From the NCBI GenBank assembly GCA_947085045.1, contig CAMTUU010000002.1, positions 310,001-374,000 of the forward strand: a DNA stretch of 64,000 bases, given 5' to 3'. A program made the position numbers and the translations under genes. The notes beneath the pieces were generated by a model that had not been told where the DNA came from, searched no databases, and was given only the letters and a program-made list of their open reading frames with translations. Shown here piece by piece: positions 25,655-35,638 of the stretch. The DNA is from Pseudolysinimonas_A sp947085045. Lineage in GTDB: Bacteria > Actinomycetota > Actinomycetes > Actinomycetales > Microbacteriaceae. Each line of letters begins with the position of its first letter. The first letter of the stretch is position 1.

Positions 25655-25747
25655 GACCCCAAGCTAACCGCTTGACATTTCCCGAACATTTTCCGTTTTC
25701 GGTGGGTGCAACAGCGGGATGTCGGCCCCCCTTGTCACACTTCAGGC

Positions 25748-27118
25748 ATGGATGCGACGCTCACCCTGATCATCGGACTCGCCGCCGGCCTCGCGCTCGG
25801 TGGTGTCGTCGGCGTGCTCCTCGGTCGCGCCCGCCGCACGGCCGTCGTCGCGGGGGCCGATCCGGCCCTCCTCGCCGCGCAGCACTCGGCGAACCTGGCG
25901 GCGGTGCGGGCCGAACTCGGCTCCGAGCTCGCAGCCGCGCAGGCGACCCTCGCGGGGCTGCGCGAGCAGCTCGGCTCCGCGCAGGACCAGTACCGCGACC
26001 TCATGGAGCGTCAGCGTCTCGAAGCCGCCGCCCGCACGCAGGCCGAGGCGGCCGAGAGCAAGGTGCTGCAGGCGCTCGCGCCCGTCAAGGAGTCGCTCTC
26101 GTCGATGCAGCAGAAGGTCACCGACCTCGAGCAGCAGCGCAGCGTGCAGCACGGCGAACTGGCCCAGCAGCTCAAGAGCGCCGTCGAGTCCGAGGAGCGC
26201 CTGCGCACGACCGCCGAGTCGCTCGCCTCCGCACTCAAGAACAACGCCACCCGCGGCGTCTGGGGCGAGACCCAGCTGCGTGCGGTCGTCGAGTCCGCCG
26301 GCATGATGGAGCACGTCAACTTCGACGTGCAGTCGCACATCAAGATCGACAGCCGGTCCTCGCGTCCCGACATGGTCGTCACGCTTCCCGGCGGCAAGAG
26401 CATCGCCGTCGACGCGAAGGTGCCGTTCAACTCCTACCTCGACGCGGCGGCGATCCTGCCGACCGCGAACGACGCCGAACTCGCCCGCCGCGAGCTGCTC
26501 ATGAAGGCGCACGTGAAGGCCGTCCGCGACCACATCGTCGCGCTCGGCTCGCGCTCGTACTGGGACGGCCTCGACTCGAGCCCCGAGATGGTCATCGCCT
26601 TCATCCCGAGTGAGTCGCTGCTCTCCGCCGCTCTCGAAGCCGACCCGTCGGTGATGGAGTTCGCGTTCAGCAAGCACGTCGCCCTCGCCTCCCCCGTCAC
26701 GCTGTTCTCGGTGCTCAAGGCCGTCGCCGTGAGCTGGACCCACGAGGTCGTCACGCAGGAGGCGAAGAACCTGTTCGACGTCAGCCGCGAGCTGTACGGC
26801 CGGCTCACCACGCTCGCCGGTCACGTCGACAAGCTCGGCCGCACGATCGAGCGCAGCGTGAAGGACTACAACACGTTCGTCGGCTCCTTCGAGCGCCAGG
26901 TGCTCCCCTCGGCCCGGCGCATCAGCCAGCTCGACTCGTCGAAGCTCATGCCCAACCTCAACGAAATCGACGAGCTGCCGCGCGAGCTGACCTCCTCCGA
27001 TCTCACCTCGGTCGTCGAAGAACTCGCATCGCTCGACGAGATCGGCGCAGGCCGCGAGCAGCTCGACTTCGAACTGGTCGAGCAGCCGACCCCGATGACG
27101 AAGCACAAGAGCGCCTAA
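25748..27118 (+). CDS. rmuC: DNA recombination protein RmuC
   Basis: The 456-aa protein has an N-terminal membrane anchor (about 5-27), a long coiled-coil (about 35-170, Gln/Glu-rich) and the RmuC domain containing RGVWGETQLRAVVE, RPDMVVTLPGGKSIAVDAKVPF and the nuclease-like core. RmuC limits inversions and rearrangements at inverted repeats. ATG 25748 begins MDATLTL. The stop overlaps the end of the convergent ABC exporter gene by 4 nt. Confidence 0.95.
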   Translation: MDATLTLIIGLAAGLALGGVVGVLLGRARRTAVVAGADPALLAAQHSANLAAVRAELGSELAAAQATLAGLREQLGSAQDQYRDLMERQRLEAAARTQAEAAESKVLQALAPVKESLSSMQQKVTDLEQQRSVQHGELAQQLKSAVESEERLRTTAESLASALKNNATRGVWGETQLRAVVESAGMMEHVNFDVQSHIKIDSRSSRPDMVVTLPGGKSIAVDAKVPFNSYLDAAAILPTANDAELARRELLMKAHVKAVRDHIVALGSRSYWDGLDSSPEMVIAFIPSESLLSAALEADPSVMEFAFSKHVALASPVTLFSVLKAVAVSWTHEVVTQEAKNLFDVSRELYGRLTTLAGHVDKLGRTIERSVKDYNTFVGSFERQVLPSARRISQLDSSKLMPNLNEIDELPRELTSSDLTSVVEELASLDEIGAGREQLDFELVEQPTPMTKHKSA

Positions 27119-29100
27119 GCGCCCGCCGTCTCCTTGGTCTCGACGGGGGCCGAGAACTGCGCCTCGTAGAGCCGCGAGTAGGCCCCGCCTGCGGCGATGA
27201 GCTGCTCGTGGGTGCCCTGCTCGACGATCGAGCCGGACTCCATCACCAGGATCAGGTCGGCATCCCGGATCGTCGAAAGGCGGTGCGCGATCACGAACGA
27301 GGTGCGCTCCTGGCGGAGGTCGCTCATCGCGCGCTGCACGAGCAGCTCGGTGCGGGTGTCGACCGAGGAGGTCGCCTCGTCGAGGATGAGCAGCGCCGGG
27401 TCGGCGAGGAACGCTCGCGCGATCGTGATGAGCTGCTTCTCGCCCGCCGACACGTTGCCGCCCTCGTCGTCGAGCACGGTGTCGTAGCCCTCGGGCAGCG
27501 CGTGCACGAACCGGTCGACGTAGGCATCCCGGGCCGCTTCGAAGATCTGCTCTTCCGACGCGGAGGGGTTGCCGTAGGCGATGTTGTCGCGGATGGTGCC
27601 CTTGAACAGCCAGGTGTCCTGCAGCACCATGCCGGTGCGCTCACGCAGGTCGTCGCGCGTCATCGTGGCGATGTCGACGCCGTCGAGGGTGATGCGGCCG
27701 CCGTCGAGGTCGTAGAACCGCATGATGAGGTTGACGAGGGTGGTCTTGCCCGCGCCGGTCGGACCGACGATCGCGACCGTGCTGCCGGGTTCGGCGACGA
27801 GCGACAGGTCCTGGATGAGCGGCTTCGCCGGGTCGTAGCTGAACGACGCGTTCTCGAACGCCAGACGGCCCGCGGTCGACGGGGGCGAGACCGGGGCGGC
27901 GGGATCCGGCGACTGCTCGTCGGCATCCAGCAATTCGAAGACGCGCTCGGCGCTCGCGACGCCCGACTGCAGCAGGTTGGCGAGCGAGCCCAGCTGCGAG
28001 AGCGGCTGGGTGAACTGCCGCGCGTACTGGATGAAGGCCTGCACGTCGCCGATGCGCATCGTGCCGCCTGCGACGAGCACCCCGCCGACCACGGCGATCG
28101 CGACGTAGACCAGGTTGCCGACGAACATCGTCGCCGGCAGGATGATGCCGCTGATGAACTGGGCGCCGAACGACGCCGTGAACAGTTCGTCGTTCTTCTC
28201 GGCGAAGCGCGCCTCGACCTCGCGGTGCCGGCCGAAGACTTTCACCAGCGCGTGACCCGAGTAGCCCTCCTCGATCTGCGCATTGAGTTCGCCCGTGTTC
28301 TTCCACTGGGCGACGAACAGCTTCTGTGACTGCTTCGCGATCAGCACCGTGATCCCCAGGGTGAGCGGGATGGCGACCAGCGCGATGAGCGCGAGCACCG
28401 GCGAGATGATGAACATCATCACGACCACGCCGACGACGGTGAGGATCGAGGTGACCATCTGGCTCAGAGTCTGCTGCAGGCTCTGCGACACGTTGTCGAT
28501 GTCGTTCGTCACCCGCGAGAGCAGTTCGCCGCGCGGCATCTTGTCGAAGTACGACAGCGGCAACCGGTGGATCTTCGCCTCGACATCCGAGCGCAGCCGG
28601 TAGACGGTGCGCTGCGTCACGCCGTTCAACACGTAGCCCTGCACGTACTGGAACACGGACGAGAACACGTAGAGCAGCAGCACGCCGCCGAGCACCACCT
28701 GCAGGGCCGGGAAGTCGATGCCCCGCCCGGGCACGATGTCGAGACTGCGCAGGAGATCGGCGGACTGGCCGTTCGCCTCGGCGATCGCGATCGCTTCGTC
28801 CTTCGTCATCCCCGCCGGGAACATCGACGAGATCGCGCCCTCGAAGATGAGGTCGGTCGCCATGCCGAGGATCTTCGGCCCGATGACCGCGAGCGCGACG
28901 CTCACGATGCCGAGCAGGAACACGAAGAAGACCGGGATGCGCTCGGGCTTCAGTCGCCCGAGCAGCCGCTTCGCCGACGGGAGGAAGTTCATGCTCTTCT
29001 CGGTCGGCATGCCCATGCCGCCGAAGGGTCCCCCGCCGCCGGGGCCTCGCCGAGGGGCCGGGCGGGCCGGTGCCTCGGCGGTCGTCGTCTCGTCGGACAT
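27115..29100 (-). CDS. ABC exporter, ATP-binding/permease subunit 1 (catalytic half)
   Basis: The 661-aa half-transporter has a six-helix membrane domain after a Pro/Gly-rich N-terminus, then a nucleotide domain with Walker A GPTGAGKTT, signature VSAGEKQ in place of LSGGQ, and Walker B LLILDEATSSVD with the catalytic Glu. It is the active half of a heterodimer with the next gene. ATG 29100 overlaps the partner stop (TGATG). It probably exports drugs or other hydrophobic compounds; the substrate is unknown. Confidence 0.94.
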   Translation of the reverse strand: MSDETTTAEAPARPAPRRGPGGGGPFGGMGMPTEKSMNFLPSAKRLLGRLKPERIPVFFVFLLGIVSVALAVIGPKILGMATDLIFEGAISSMFPAGMTKDEAIAIAEANGQSADLLRSLDIVPGRGIDFPALQVVLGGVLLLYVFSSVFQYVQGYVLNGVTQRTVYRLRSDVEAKIHRLPLSYFDKMPRGELLSRVTNDIDNVSQSLQQTLSQMVTSILTVVGVVVMMFIISPVLALIALVAIPLTLGITVLIAKQSQKLFVAQWKNTGELNAQIEEGYSGHALVKVFGRHREVEARFAEKNDELFTASFGAQFISGIILPATMFVGNLVYVAIAVVGGVLVAGGTMRIGDVQAFIQYARQFTQPLSQLGSLANLLQSGVASAERVFELLDADEQSPDPAAPVSPPSTAGRLAFENASFSYDPAKPLIQDLSLVAEPGSTVAIVGPTGAGKTTLVNLIMRFYDLDGGRITLDGVDIATMTRDDLRERTGMVLQDTWLFKGTIRDNIAYGNPSASEEQIFEAARDAYVDRFVHALPEGYDTVLDDEGGNVSAGEKQLITIARAFLADPALLILDEATSSVDTRTELLVQRAMSDLRQERTSFVIAHRLSTIRDADLILVMESGSIVEQGTHEQLIAAGGAYSRLYEAQFSAPVETKETAGA

Positions 29101-30833
29101 CAGGCCGCCTCCTCCGCCGAGAGCTGACTCGCGACGATCTCGGCGTATTCCGCCGAGGTCTCGAGCAGCTCGGAATGGGTTCCCCGGGCGACGATCTTGC
29201 CGTGGTCGAGCACGAGGATCTGGTCGGCGTCGGTGATCGTCGCCACCCGCTGCGCGACGATGATCTTCGTCGCGTCGGGCACCGCCTTCTTCAGCGCGGC
29301 TCTCAGGCGCGCATCCGTCGCGGTGTCGAGCGCCGAGAACGAGTCGTCGAACACGTAGATCGCCGGTCTCTTCACCAGGGCCCGCGCGATCGCGAGCCGC
29401 TGCCGCTGACCACCCGACACGTTCGTGCCGCCCTGCGTGATCGGCGCGTCCAGTCCGCCGGGCATCTCCTCGACGAAGTCCCGGCCCTGCGCGACCTCGA
29501 GCGCCGCCCACAGTTCCGCGTCGGTGGCGTCGGGCTTGCCGTAGCGGAGGTTCGACGCGACGGTTCCCGAGAACAGGTAGGCGCGCTGCGGCACGAGACC
29601 GATGCGTCCCCAGAGCAGGTCGGGATCGAGCTGCCGCACATCCACCCCGTCGACCTCGATCGAGCCGGATGAGGCGTCGAAGAGCCGCGGCAGCAGGTTG
29701 ACCAGCGTCGTCTTGCCCGACCCGGTGCTGCCGACGACCGCCGTCGTCGACCCGGGCACCACGTCGAAGGTCAGGTCGCGCAAGACGGGAGCCTCGGCTC
29801 CGGGGTACGAGAACGTCACGTCACGCAGGCCGATCTCCCCGCTCGTCGCGAGGGTGGTGATCGGGGATGCCGGCAGCACCACGCTCGACGGCGTCTCGAG
29901 CACCTCACCGATGCGATCCGATGACACCGCCGCCCGCGGCAGGAAGAAGGCGAGCATCGACGCCATCAGCACGGCCATGAGGATCTGCACGAGGTAGCTG
30001 AGGAACGCGATGAGCGACCCGACCTGCAGGCTGCCATCCTCGATCCGGTACGCGCCGAACCACAGCACCGCGACGCTCGACACGTTGAGCACGAGCGTCA
30101 CGACCGGGAACATGAGGGCGAACAGCCGTCCGGCGCGCAGGGCGGTGTCGGTCAGCTCGTCGTTCGCGCGGCCGAAGCGCGCGGTCTCGGCGGGCTCGCG
30201 CACGAAAGCACGGACGACGCGGATGCCGGCGAGCTGCTCGCGCAGCACCCGGTTGACGGCGTCGATGCGCTCCTGCATCTTGCGGAATTGCGGCGTCATC
30301 CGCGCGATGATCAGCCCGACGGCGACGAGCAGCACCGGGACGGCGACCACCATGATCCAGGAGAGCCCGGAGTCCTCCGAGATCGCGAAGATCACGCCGC
30401 CGACCGCGAGGATCGGCGTCGAGACGAGCATGGTGCAGCCGATGAGCACGAGCATCTGCACCTGCTGCACGTCGTTGGTCGTGCGGGTGATGAGCGAGGC
30501 GGCGCCGAAGCGGGAGACCTCCTGCTCGGAGAATCGCCCGACCTGCTGGAAGATCGCGCCGCGCAGGTCACGGCCGAACGCCATCGCGAGGCGGGCCCCG
30601 AAGTAGACGGCGACGATCGCGCAGACGATCTGGGCCAGCGTGACGCCGAGCATGACGCCGCCGATCATCACGATGTACCCGATGTCGCCGGTCGCGACGC
30701 CGTGGTCGATGATGTCGGCATTCAGGCTGGGCAGCCAGAGGTTCGCGATCGACTGGGCCGCCTGGAACACGATGACCGCGACCAGCAGCGGCCAGTACGG
30801 CTTGACGAACCGCACGAGCAGCTTTCCGAGCAT
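29100..30833 (-). CDS. ABC exporter, ATP-binding/permease subunit 2 (degenerate ATPase site)
   Basis: The 577-aa half-transporter has six membrane helices, Walker A GSTGSGKTT, signature VSGGQRQR and Walker B IYVFDDSFSALD, where the catalytic Glu is replaced by Asp. That degenerate site plus the intact one in subunit 1 is the pattern of heterodimeric exporters such as BmrCD and TM287/288. The start overlaps the TetR stop (TGATG), so all three genes form one operon. Confidence 0.94.
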   Translation of the reverse strand: MLGKLLVRFVKPYWPLLVAVIVFQAAQSIANLWLPSLNADIIDHGVATGDIGYIVMIGGVMLGVTLAQIVCAIVAVYFGARLAMAFGRDLRGAIFQQVGRFSEQEVSRFGAASLITRTTNDVQQVQMLVLIGCTMLVSTPILAVGGVIFAISEDSGLSWIMVVAVPVLLVAVGLIIARMTPQFRKMQERIDAVNRVLREQLAGIRVVRAFVREPAETARFGRANDELTDTALRAGRLFALMFPVVTLVLNVSSVAVLWFGAYRIEDGSLQVGSLIAFLSYLVQILMAVLMASMLAFFLPRAAVSSDRIGEVLETPSSVVLPASPITTLATSGEIGLRDVTFSYPGAEAPVLRDLTFDVVPGSTTAVVGSTGSGKTTLVNLLPRLFDASSGSIEVDGVDVRQLDPDLLWGRIGLVPQRAYLFSGTVASNLRYGKPDATDAELWAALEVAQGRDFVEEMPGGLDAPITQGGTNVSGGQRQRLAIARALVKRPAIYVFDDSFSALDTATDARLRAALKKAVPDATKIIVAQRVATITDADQILVLDHGKIVARGTHSELLETSAEYAEIVASQLSAEEAA

Positions 30834-31456
30834 CAGAGCTCCTCCTTCACGACGCCGCGGGCGATGAGACGGGACAGCACGTCGTCGCCGAGCGCACTCT
30901 GGCGCATGGGCATCGACGAGGCGAACGAGACGAGGCGTACGTATTCGGCGACCGTCGCCACCGGAACGGTGAGCCGGTGCTCATCGAGGGCGAACAGCTC
31001 TTCGAGGATGCCGACGAGGTGCGCCTCGTCGGCGATGTGCCGTTCCCGGTGCTCGGGACCGTGATGGGGCCGCTCGCGCAATCCGAGGGCGATCACCGCT
31101 GACACGACACGGCGGAAATGTTCGTGCATCCGGGTGAGGACCTCGCGGAGCTTCTCCTCGAGCGGGAGGGTGAGGTCGATCCCGCGCAGCGACGCCCACA
31201 GTGGCGTCGGGTCGAAGATGCGCTCGACGGCGGCCGAGATCAGCTTCTCCTTGTCGCCGAACGCGCGGAAGAGCGTCCCCTCGGCGACCCCCGCCGCTTC
31301 GGCGAGCTCGCGGGTCGAGACCTCACGGCCCTTCTCGCGGAGGAGGGGCACCACGGCATCCAGGATCGCGTCTCGCCGGTCGTCGGGAGCGAGCGGCTTG
31401 GCCCGTTCGCGGGAGAACTCCTGCGGGTCGCTGAACGCGTCGCCGGCTTTGATCAC
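30833..31456 (-). CDS. TetR-family repressor of the ABC exporter operon
   Basis: The 207-aa regulator has a TetR helix-turn-helix (ILDAVVPLLREKGREVSTRELAEAAGVAEGTLFRAFGDKEKL). GTG 31456 lies 6 nt after TAGTAT, a near-consensus -10, and a 16-bp palindrome lies immediately upstream. It is first in the operon, so it should repress itself and the exporter until a ligand, likely an exported compound, binds. Confidence 0.94.
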   Translation of the reverse strand: MIKAGDAFSDPQEFSRERAKPLAPDDRRDAILDAVVPLLREKGREVSTRELAEAAGVAEGTLFRAFGDKEKLISAAVERIFDPTPLWASLRGIDLTLPLEEKLREVLTRMHEHFRRVVSAVIALGLRERPHHGPEHRERHIADEAHLVGILEELFALDEHRLTVPVATVAEYVRLVSFASSMPMRQSALGDDVLSRLIARGVVKEEL

Positions 31457-31462
31457 CCGGTG

Positions 31463-31487
31463 ATACTAAATGAGTGAGCACTCACTC
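31463..31487 (-). promoter_or_regulatory. Leaderless promoter and operator of the TetR-exporter operon
   Basis: TAGTAT (31463-31468) precedes the GTG by 6 nt. Directly upstream, GAGTGAG-CA-CTCACTC (31472-31487) is a perfect 7-bp inverted repeat covering the spacer region, the expected position of an autoregulatory TetR operator. Confidence 0.8.
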
Positions 31488-31499
31488 CGCAAACGGCTG

Positions 31500-32300
31500 C
31501 TACAGCTTCGCGAATCTCGCGCGAGCGGAACCGTAGACGCCGTAGGCGATGAACCCGAGGGCGATCGCCACCAGGAGGACCTTGCCGAGTGGCAACGCGG
31601 CGAGCGCCGCGAGCGCGTCATCCAGCCCGCCCGCCTGTGACGCGTCGGACGTGACGGCGGCCGCGAGAAACAGGAACCCGATCGCCGCGATCGCGACGCC
31701 GCGGGCCACGTAGCCGACGATGCCGAGCACGGTGGTCACTTTCTTCACCGCCCCGGCGGGGAGCGTCACGTCGTCGAGGAACTTCTGCCGGACGCCCTTC
31801 ACGATCATGTATCCGCCGACACCGAGCGCGACGAGGCCGGCGAGCACCACGAGCACGACGCCGCCCGGCGTCGAGAGTGCTGCGGCAGTGAGATCCTCCT
31901 CGGCTCCCCCGCCGGAGGCGTTCAGCGTGACGCGGATGCCGATGACGGCGAGCGCGAGGTAGGCGACGCCCTTTCCGACCGACTTCGCCCGCGCGGCCCA
32001 TCGGCGCTTCCGGTCGACGTCGCGCTCCTGCACCGCTGTCGCCAGCTGCCAGATCGCCAGGGCGAGCATCCCGACGACGATCACCCAGATCAGCAGCTGA
32101 CCCCCCGGCGCCTGCGCGAGTCCCGTCAGTGCGCCGTTCGGGTCAGCACTCCCGCCCGCTGCGGAACCGACCACACCCAGCGCGAGCACGCCGATCATCA
32201 CGTTCAGCAGACCGTTCACCGCGAACCCCAGTCGCGCGGCCGTGCGCATCGCCGGGGAACGCTGCGCCCGCGCAGCCGTGGATCGTGCGGTTCCGTTCAT
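31500..32300 (-). CDS. DUF1206-domain membrane protein
   Basis: A 266-aa protein with about six hydrophobic helices arranged as three similar pairs, each starting with an aromatic/Arg-rich cap (RLGFAVNGLLNVMIGV, RAKSVGKGVAYLALAVIGI, YVARGVAIAAIGFLFL). This is the DUF1206 repeat. The function is unknown. It ends 9 nt upstream of the exporter-operon operator and may read into it. Confidence 0.88.
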   Translation of the reverse strand: MNGTARSTAARAQRSPAMRTAARLGFAVNGLLNVMIGVLALGVVGSAAGGSADPNGALTGLAQAPGGQLLIWVIVVGMLALAIWQLATAVQERDVDRKRRWAARAKSVGKGVAYLALAVIGIRVTLNASGGGAEEDLTAAALSTPGGVVLVVLAGLVALGVGGYMIVKGVRQKFLDDVTLPAGAVKKVTTVLGIVGYVARGVAIAAIGFLFLAAAVTSDASQAGGLDDALAALAALPLGKVLLVAIALGFIAYGVYGSARARFAKL

Positions 32301-32372
32301 CCCGTCAGCGTGGCAGTCACCCGCCCGACAGGTGGGGCCTTGCGCTCGCGGGAAGCTCCTGCATGCTCCGGC

Positions 32373-33371
32373 TCAGGAGTCCTCGCCGAGCCACTTCTCC
32401 ACGAGATGGTCGGCGATCACCCGGCGGATCGTGCCCGAGCGCGCCCGCAGCACGATGCTCTCGGTGCGCAGGATCGGACCCTTGCGCTCGACGCCGCGCA
32501 CGAGGCCCCCGTCGGTGACGCCGGTGGCGACGAAGAAGGTGTTGTCCCCCTTCACCAGATCGTCGGCCTCGTAGACCTCCCCGAAACGCAGTCCGGCCTG
32601 CGCGCCCTTCTCGCGCTCGGCATCCGTTTGCGGGTACAGCACCGTCTGGATGAAGCCGCCGAGCGCCTTGATCGCGCACGCCGTCGCGACGCCCTCGGGA
32701 CTGCCGCCGATGCCCACGCACATGTCGAGGCGGCTGTCGTAGCGGGCCGCGTTGATGCCGCCCGCGACGTCACCGTCGAGCAGCAGGCGGGTGCCCGCCC
32801 CGGCGGCGCGGATGTCGTCGATCAGCTGCTGGTGCCGCGGGCGGTCGAGCACACCGATGAGCATCTCGTCGACGCCCTTGCCCTTCGCCTTCGCGAGCAG
32901 GCGGATGTTCTCGCCGATCGGGTTGCGGATGTCGACGACGCCGATGCCCGCGGCATCCGTGACCAGCTTCTCCATGTAGAAGACGCTCGAAGCGTCGAGC
33001 ATCGCCCCGCGGTCGGCGGCGGCGATCATCGAGATCGCGTTGCTGCGCCCGGCGGCCGTCAGCGAGGTGCCGTCGATCGGGTCGACCGCGATGTCGCAGG
33101 CCGGTCCACGGCCGTTGCCGACGACCTCGCCGTTGAACAGCATCGGCGCCTGGTCCTTCTCGCCCTCGCCGATGACGACGGTGCCCGCGAAGTTGACGGT
33201 TCCGAGGAACTTGCGCATCGCATCCACCGCCGCGCCGTCGGCGCCGTTCTTGTCGCCGTGCCCGACATAGGGGAACGCGCGGATCGCCGCGGCCTCGGTC
33301 GCGCGCACCAGCTCCATCGCGAGGTTGCGGTCGGGGTGCAGATACAGGGTGCCGGTTTCGGCGTCCGCCAT
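32373..33371 (-). CDS. glpX: Class II fructose-1,6-bisphosphatase
   Basis: The 332-aa phosphatase has the lithium-sensitive motif DPIDGT, the Asp/Glu metal residues in GEGEKDQAPMLF and the GGSPEGV segment of GlpX. It makes fructose-6-phosphate in gluconeogenesis. ATG 33371 (MADAETG) is preferred over the longer frame that would run into the neighbouring promoter. It is divergent from the aldolase gene, which supplies its substrate. Confidence 0.96.
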   Translation of the reverse strand: MADAETGTLYLHPDRNLAMELVRATEAAAIRAFPYVGHGDKNGADGAAVDAMRKFLGTVNFAGTVVIGEGEKDQAPMLFNGEVVGNGRGPACDIAVDPIDGTSLTAAGRSNAISMIAAADRGAMLDASSVFYMEKLVTDAAGIGVVDIRNPIGENIRLLAKAKGKGVDEMLIGVLDRPRHQQLIDDIRAAGAGTRLLLDGDVAGGINAARYDSRLDMCVGIGGSPEGVATACAIKALGGFIQTVLYPQTDAEREKGAQAGLRFGEVYEADDLVKGDNTFFVATGVTDGGLVRGVERKGPILRTESIVLRARSGTIRRVIADHLVEKWLGEDS

Positions 33372-33427
33372 GGGAGTTTCCTTACGAGAGTCGAACGGTG
33401 CGCCCCGTGGCGGAAGGGCTACGAGCA

Positions 33428-33449
33428 GCCTACCGACCCCCGGTAGGCT
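33428..33449. promoter_or_regulatory. Perfect inverted repeat and leaderless promoter between glpX and fba
   Basis: GCCTACCG-ACCCC-CGGTAGGC (33428-33448) has 8-bp perfect arms. The right arm contains TAGGCT (33444-33449) ending 7 nt before the fba ATG. A dimeric repressor bound here would block the fba promoter and possibly that of glpX. Confidence 0.65.
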
Positions 33450-33456
33450 CCCCTCT

Positions 33457-34474
<1,018 letters not shown>

Positions 34475-34488
<14 letters not shown>

Positions 34489-35638
34489 CGTCTTCGTCTC
34501 CCGCGGGCAGGTTGAACGTCACCCGCAGGAACTTGTCGTCGCGCCACTGGAGGTCGTCGACGCTGCCGCGCAGCGCGAGGTAGTACGGCGCGAGGTGCAT
34601 GATGCGCCGCCCCTCCGGCAGTTCGAAGTCGAGGCTCACGCCGACGACGGTGGAGCCGTCGGGATGCGACCGCAGCTCCACGAGCAGCGACCCGGCGTCG
34701 GTGCCGGGCGTCGCGAGGATCGCGCGGATGAGAGCTCGTAGCGCCGTCCGCTGCGGGGCGCGCATCCGCCCGGCCTGATGGTCGGGGTCGACGACGACGA
34801 GCCGGTCCTGCGCGACCGAGTCGAGCCAGCTCAGGTTGGACTGCGTGACGAGGTCGTCGCGCAGCCGACGGGCCAACTGCCCGGCGAGCGTGCGGTCGGC
34901 GGTCGACACCTCGCCCGACCGCGCGACGCCCTCGATGAACGGCGCGGCGCGGGCGATCAGCCGGGCGAGTCGCTCGCGTTCGAGCTGCTCGTTGCGCACG
35001 CCCTGCGGGACGTCCAGCGAGAGCATCGCCTGGCTGCGGCGGTCGATGAGCGGCAGGGTGCGGGCGACGACGGCGATCGAGAACCCCGCGGTCGCCGCGA
35101 TGCCGCTGACCAGCGGCGCCGCGATGATGAGCGCCGTCGAGACCGGGCCCCAGGCGAACACCTCGTCGCGCACGAGCAGGTAGGCGATCGGCACCGCGAC
35201 GATCGTCACCGCCGCGCCGAGCAGGATGATCGCGCGCGGCGGCAGGTACGGCCCGAGCGAGGCGATCACGAGGGCGAGACCGAACGGCGCCCACCACAGC
35301 TCGATCGACAGCACCGTCTGGGCGTAGCCGATCGCCGAGAGCGCGAAGCCCGCGATGCCGATGATCAGGGCGACCGAGGCACCGCCCCAGCCGAGACGGC
35401 GGCGCATCGGGCGGGTCAGCACGTGCACGAGCACGCAGGCGGCCGTGCAGAGGGCGACCCCGACCAGCTGCACGACCGGGTCGCGGCTCGACCCCCAGGT
35501 GAGCAGCGCGAAGGTGCCGCCGTAGACGAGGCTGAGCGCCGCGAAGACGAGCGGCACGAGCGAGCCGGTGAACCAGCTGAGCGGGTCGGCTTCCTGCGCC
35601 GACAGCCGCAGGAAGCGCTGGTCCAGCACGCGCCTCAC
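34475..35638 (-). CDS. Membrane protein resembling a degenerate histidine kinase (pseudokinase)
   Basis: The 387-aa protein has six or so membrane helices (about 20-190), then a cytoplasmic part (about 205-387) whose order resembles the neighbouring histidine kinase: an Arg-rich linker, a LRDDLVTQSNLSW helix, an ATPase-like RTALRALIRAIL segment without the Asn box, and an end, FLRVTFNLPAG, like the kinase end. No phospho-accepting His is visible. GTG 35638 overlaps the kinase stop (GTGA). It ends with a 14-nt overlap on the convergent fba gene. Confidence 0.7.

Noticed and set aside
26011..26430. Minus-strand frame within rmuC
   Set aside because: Shadow of the RmuC frame without an independent start or domain.
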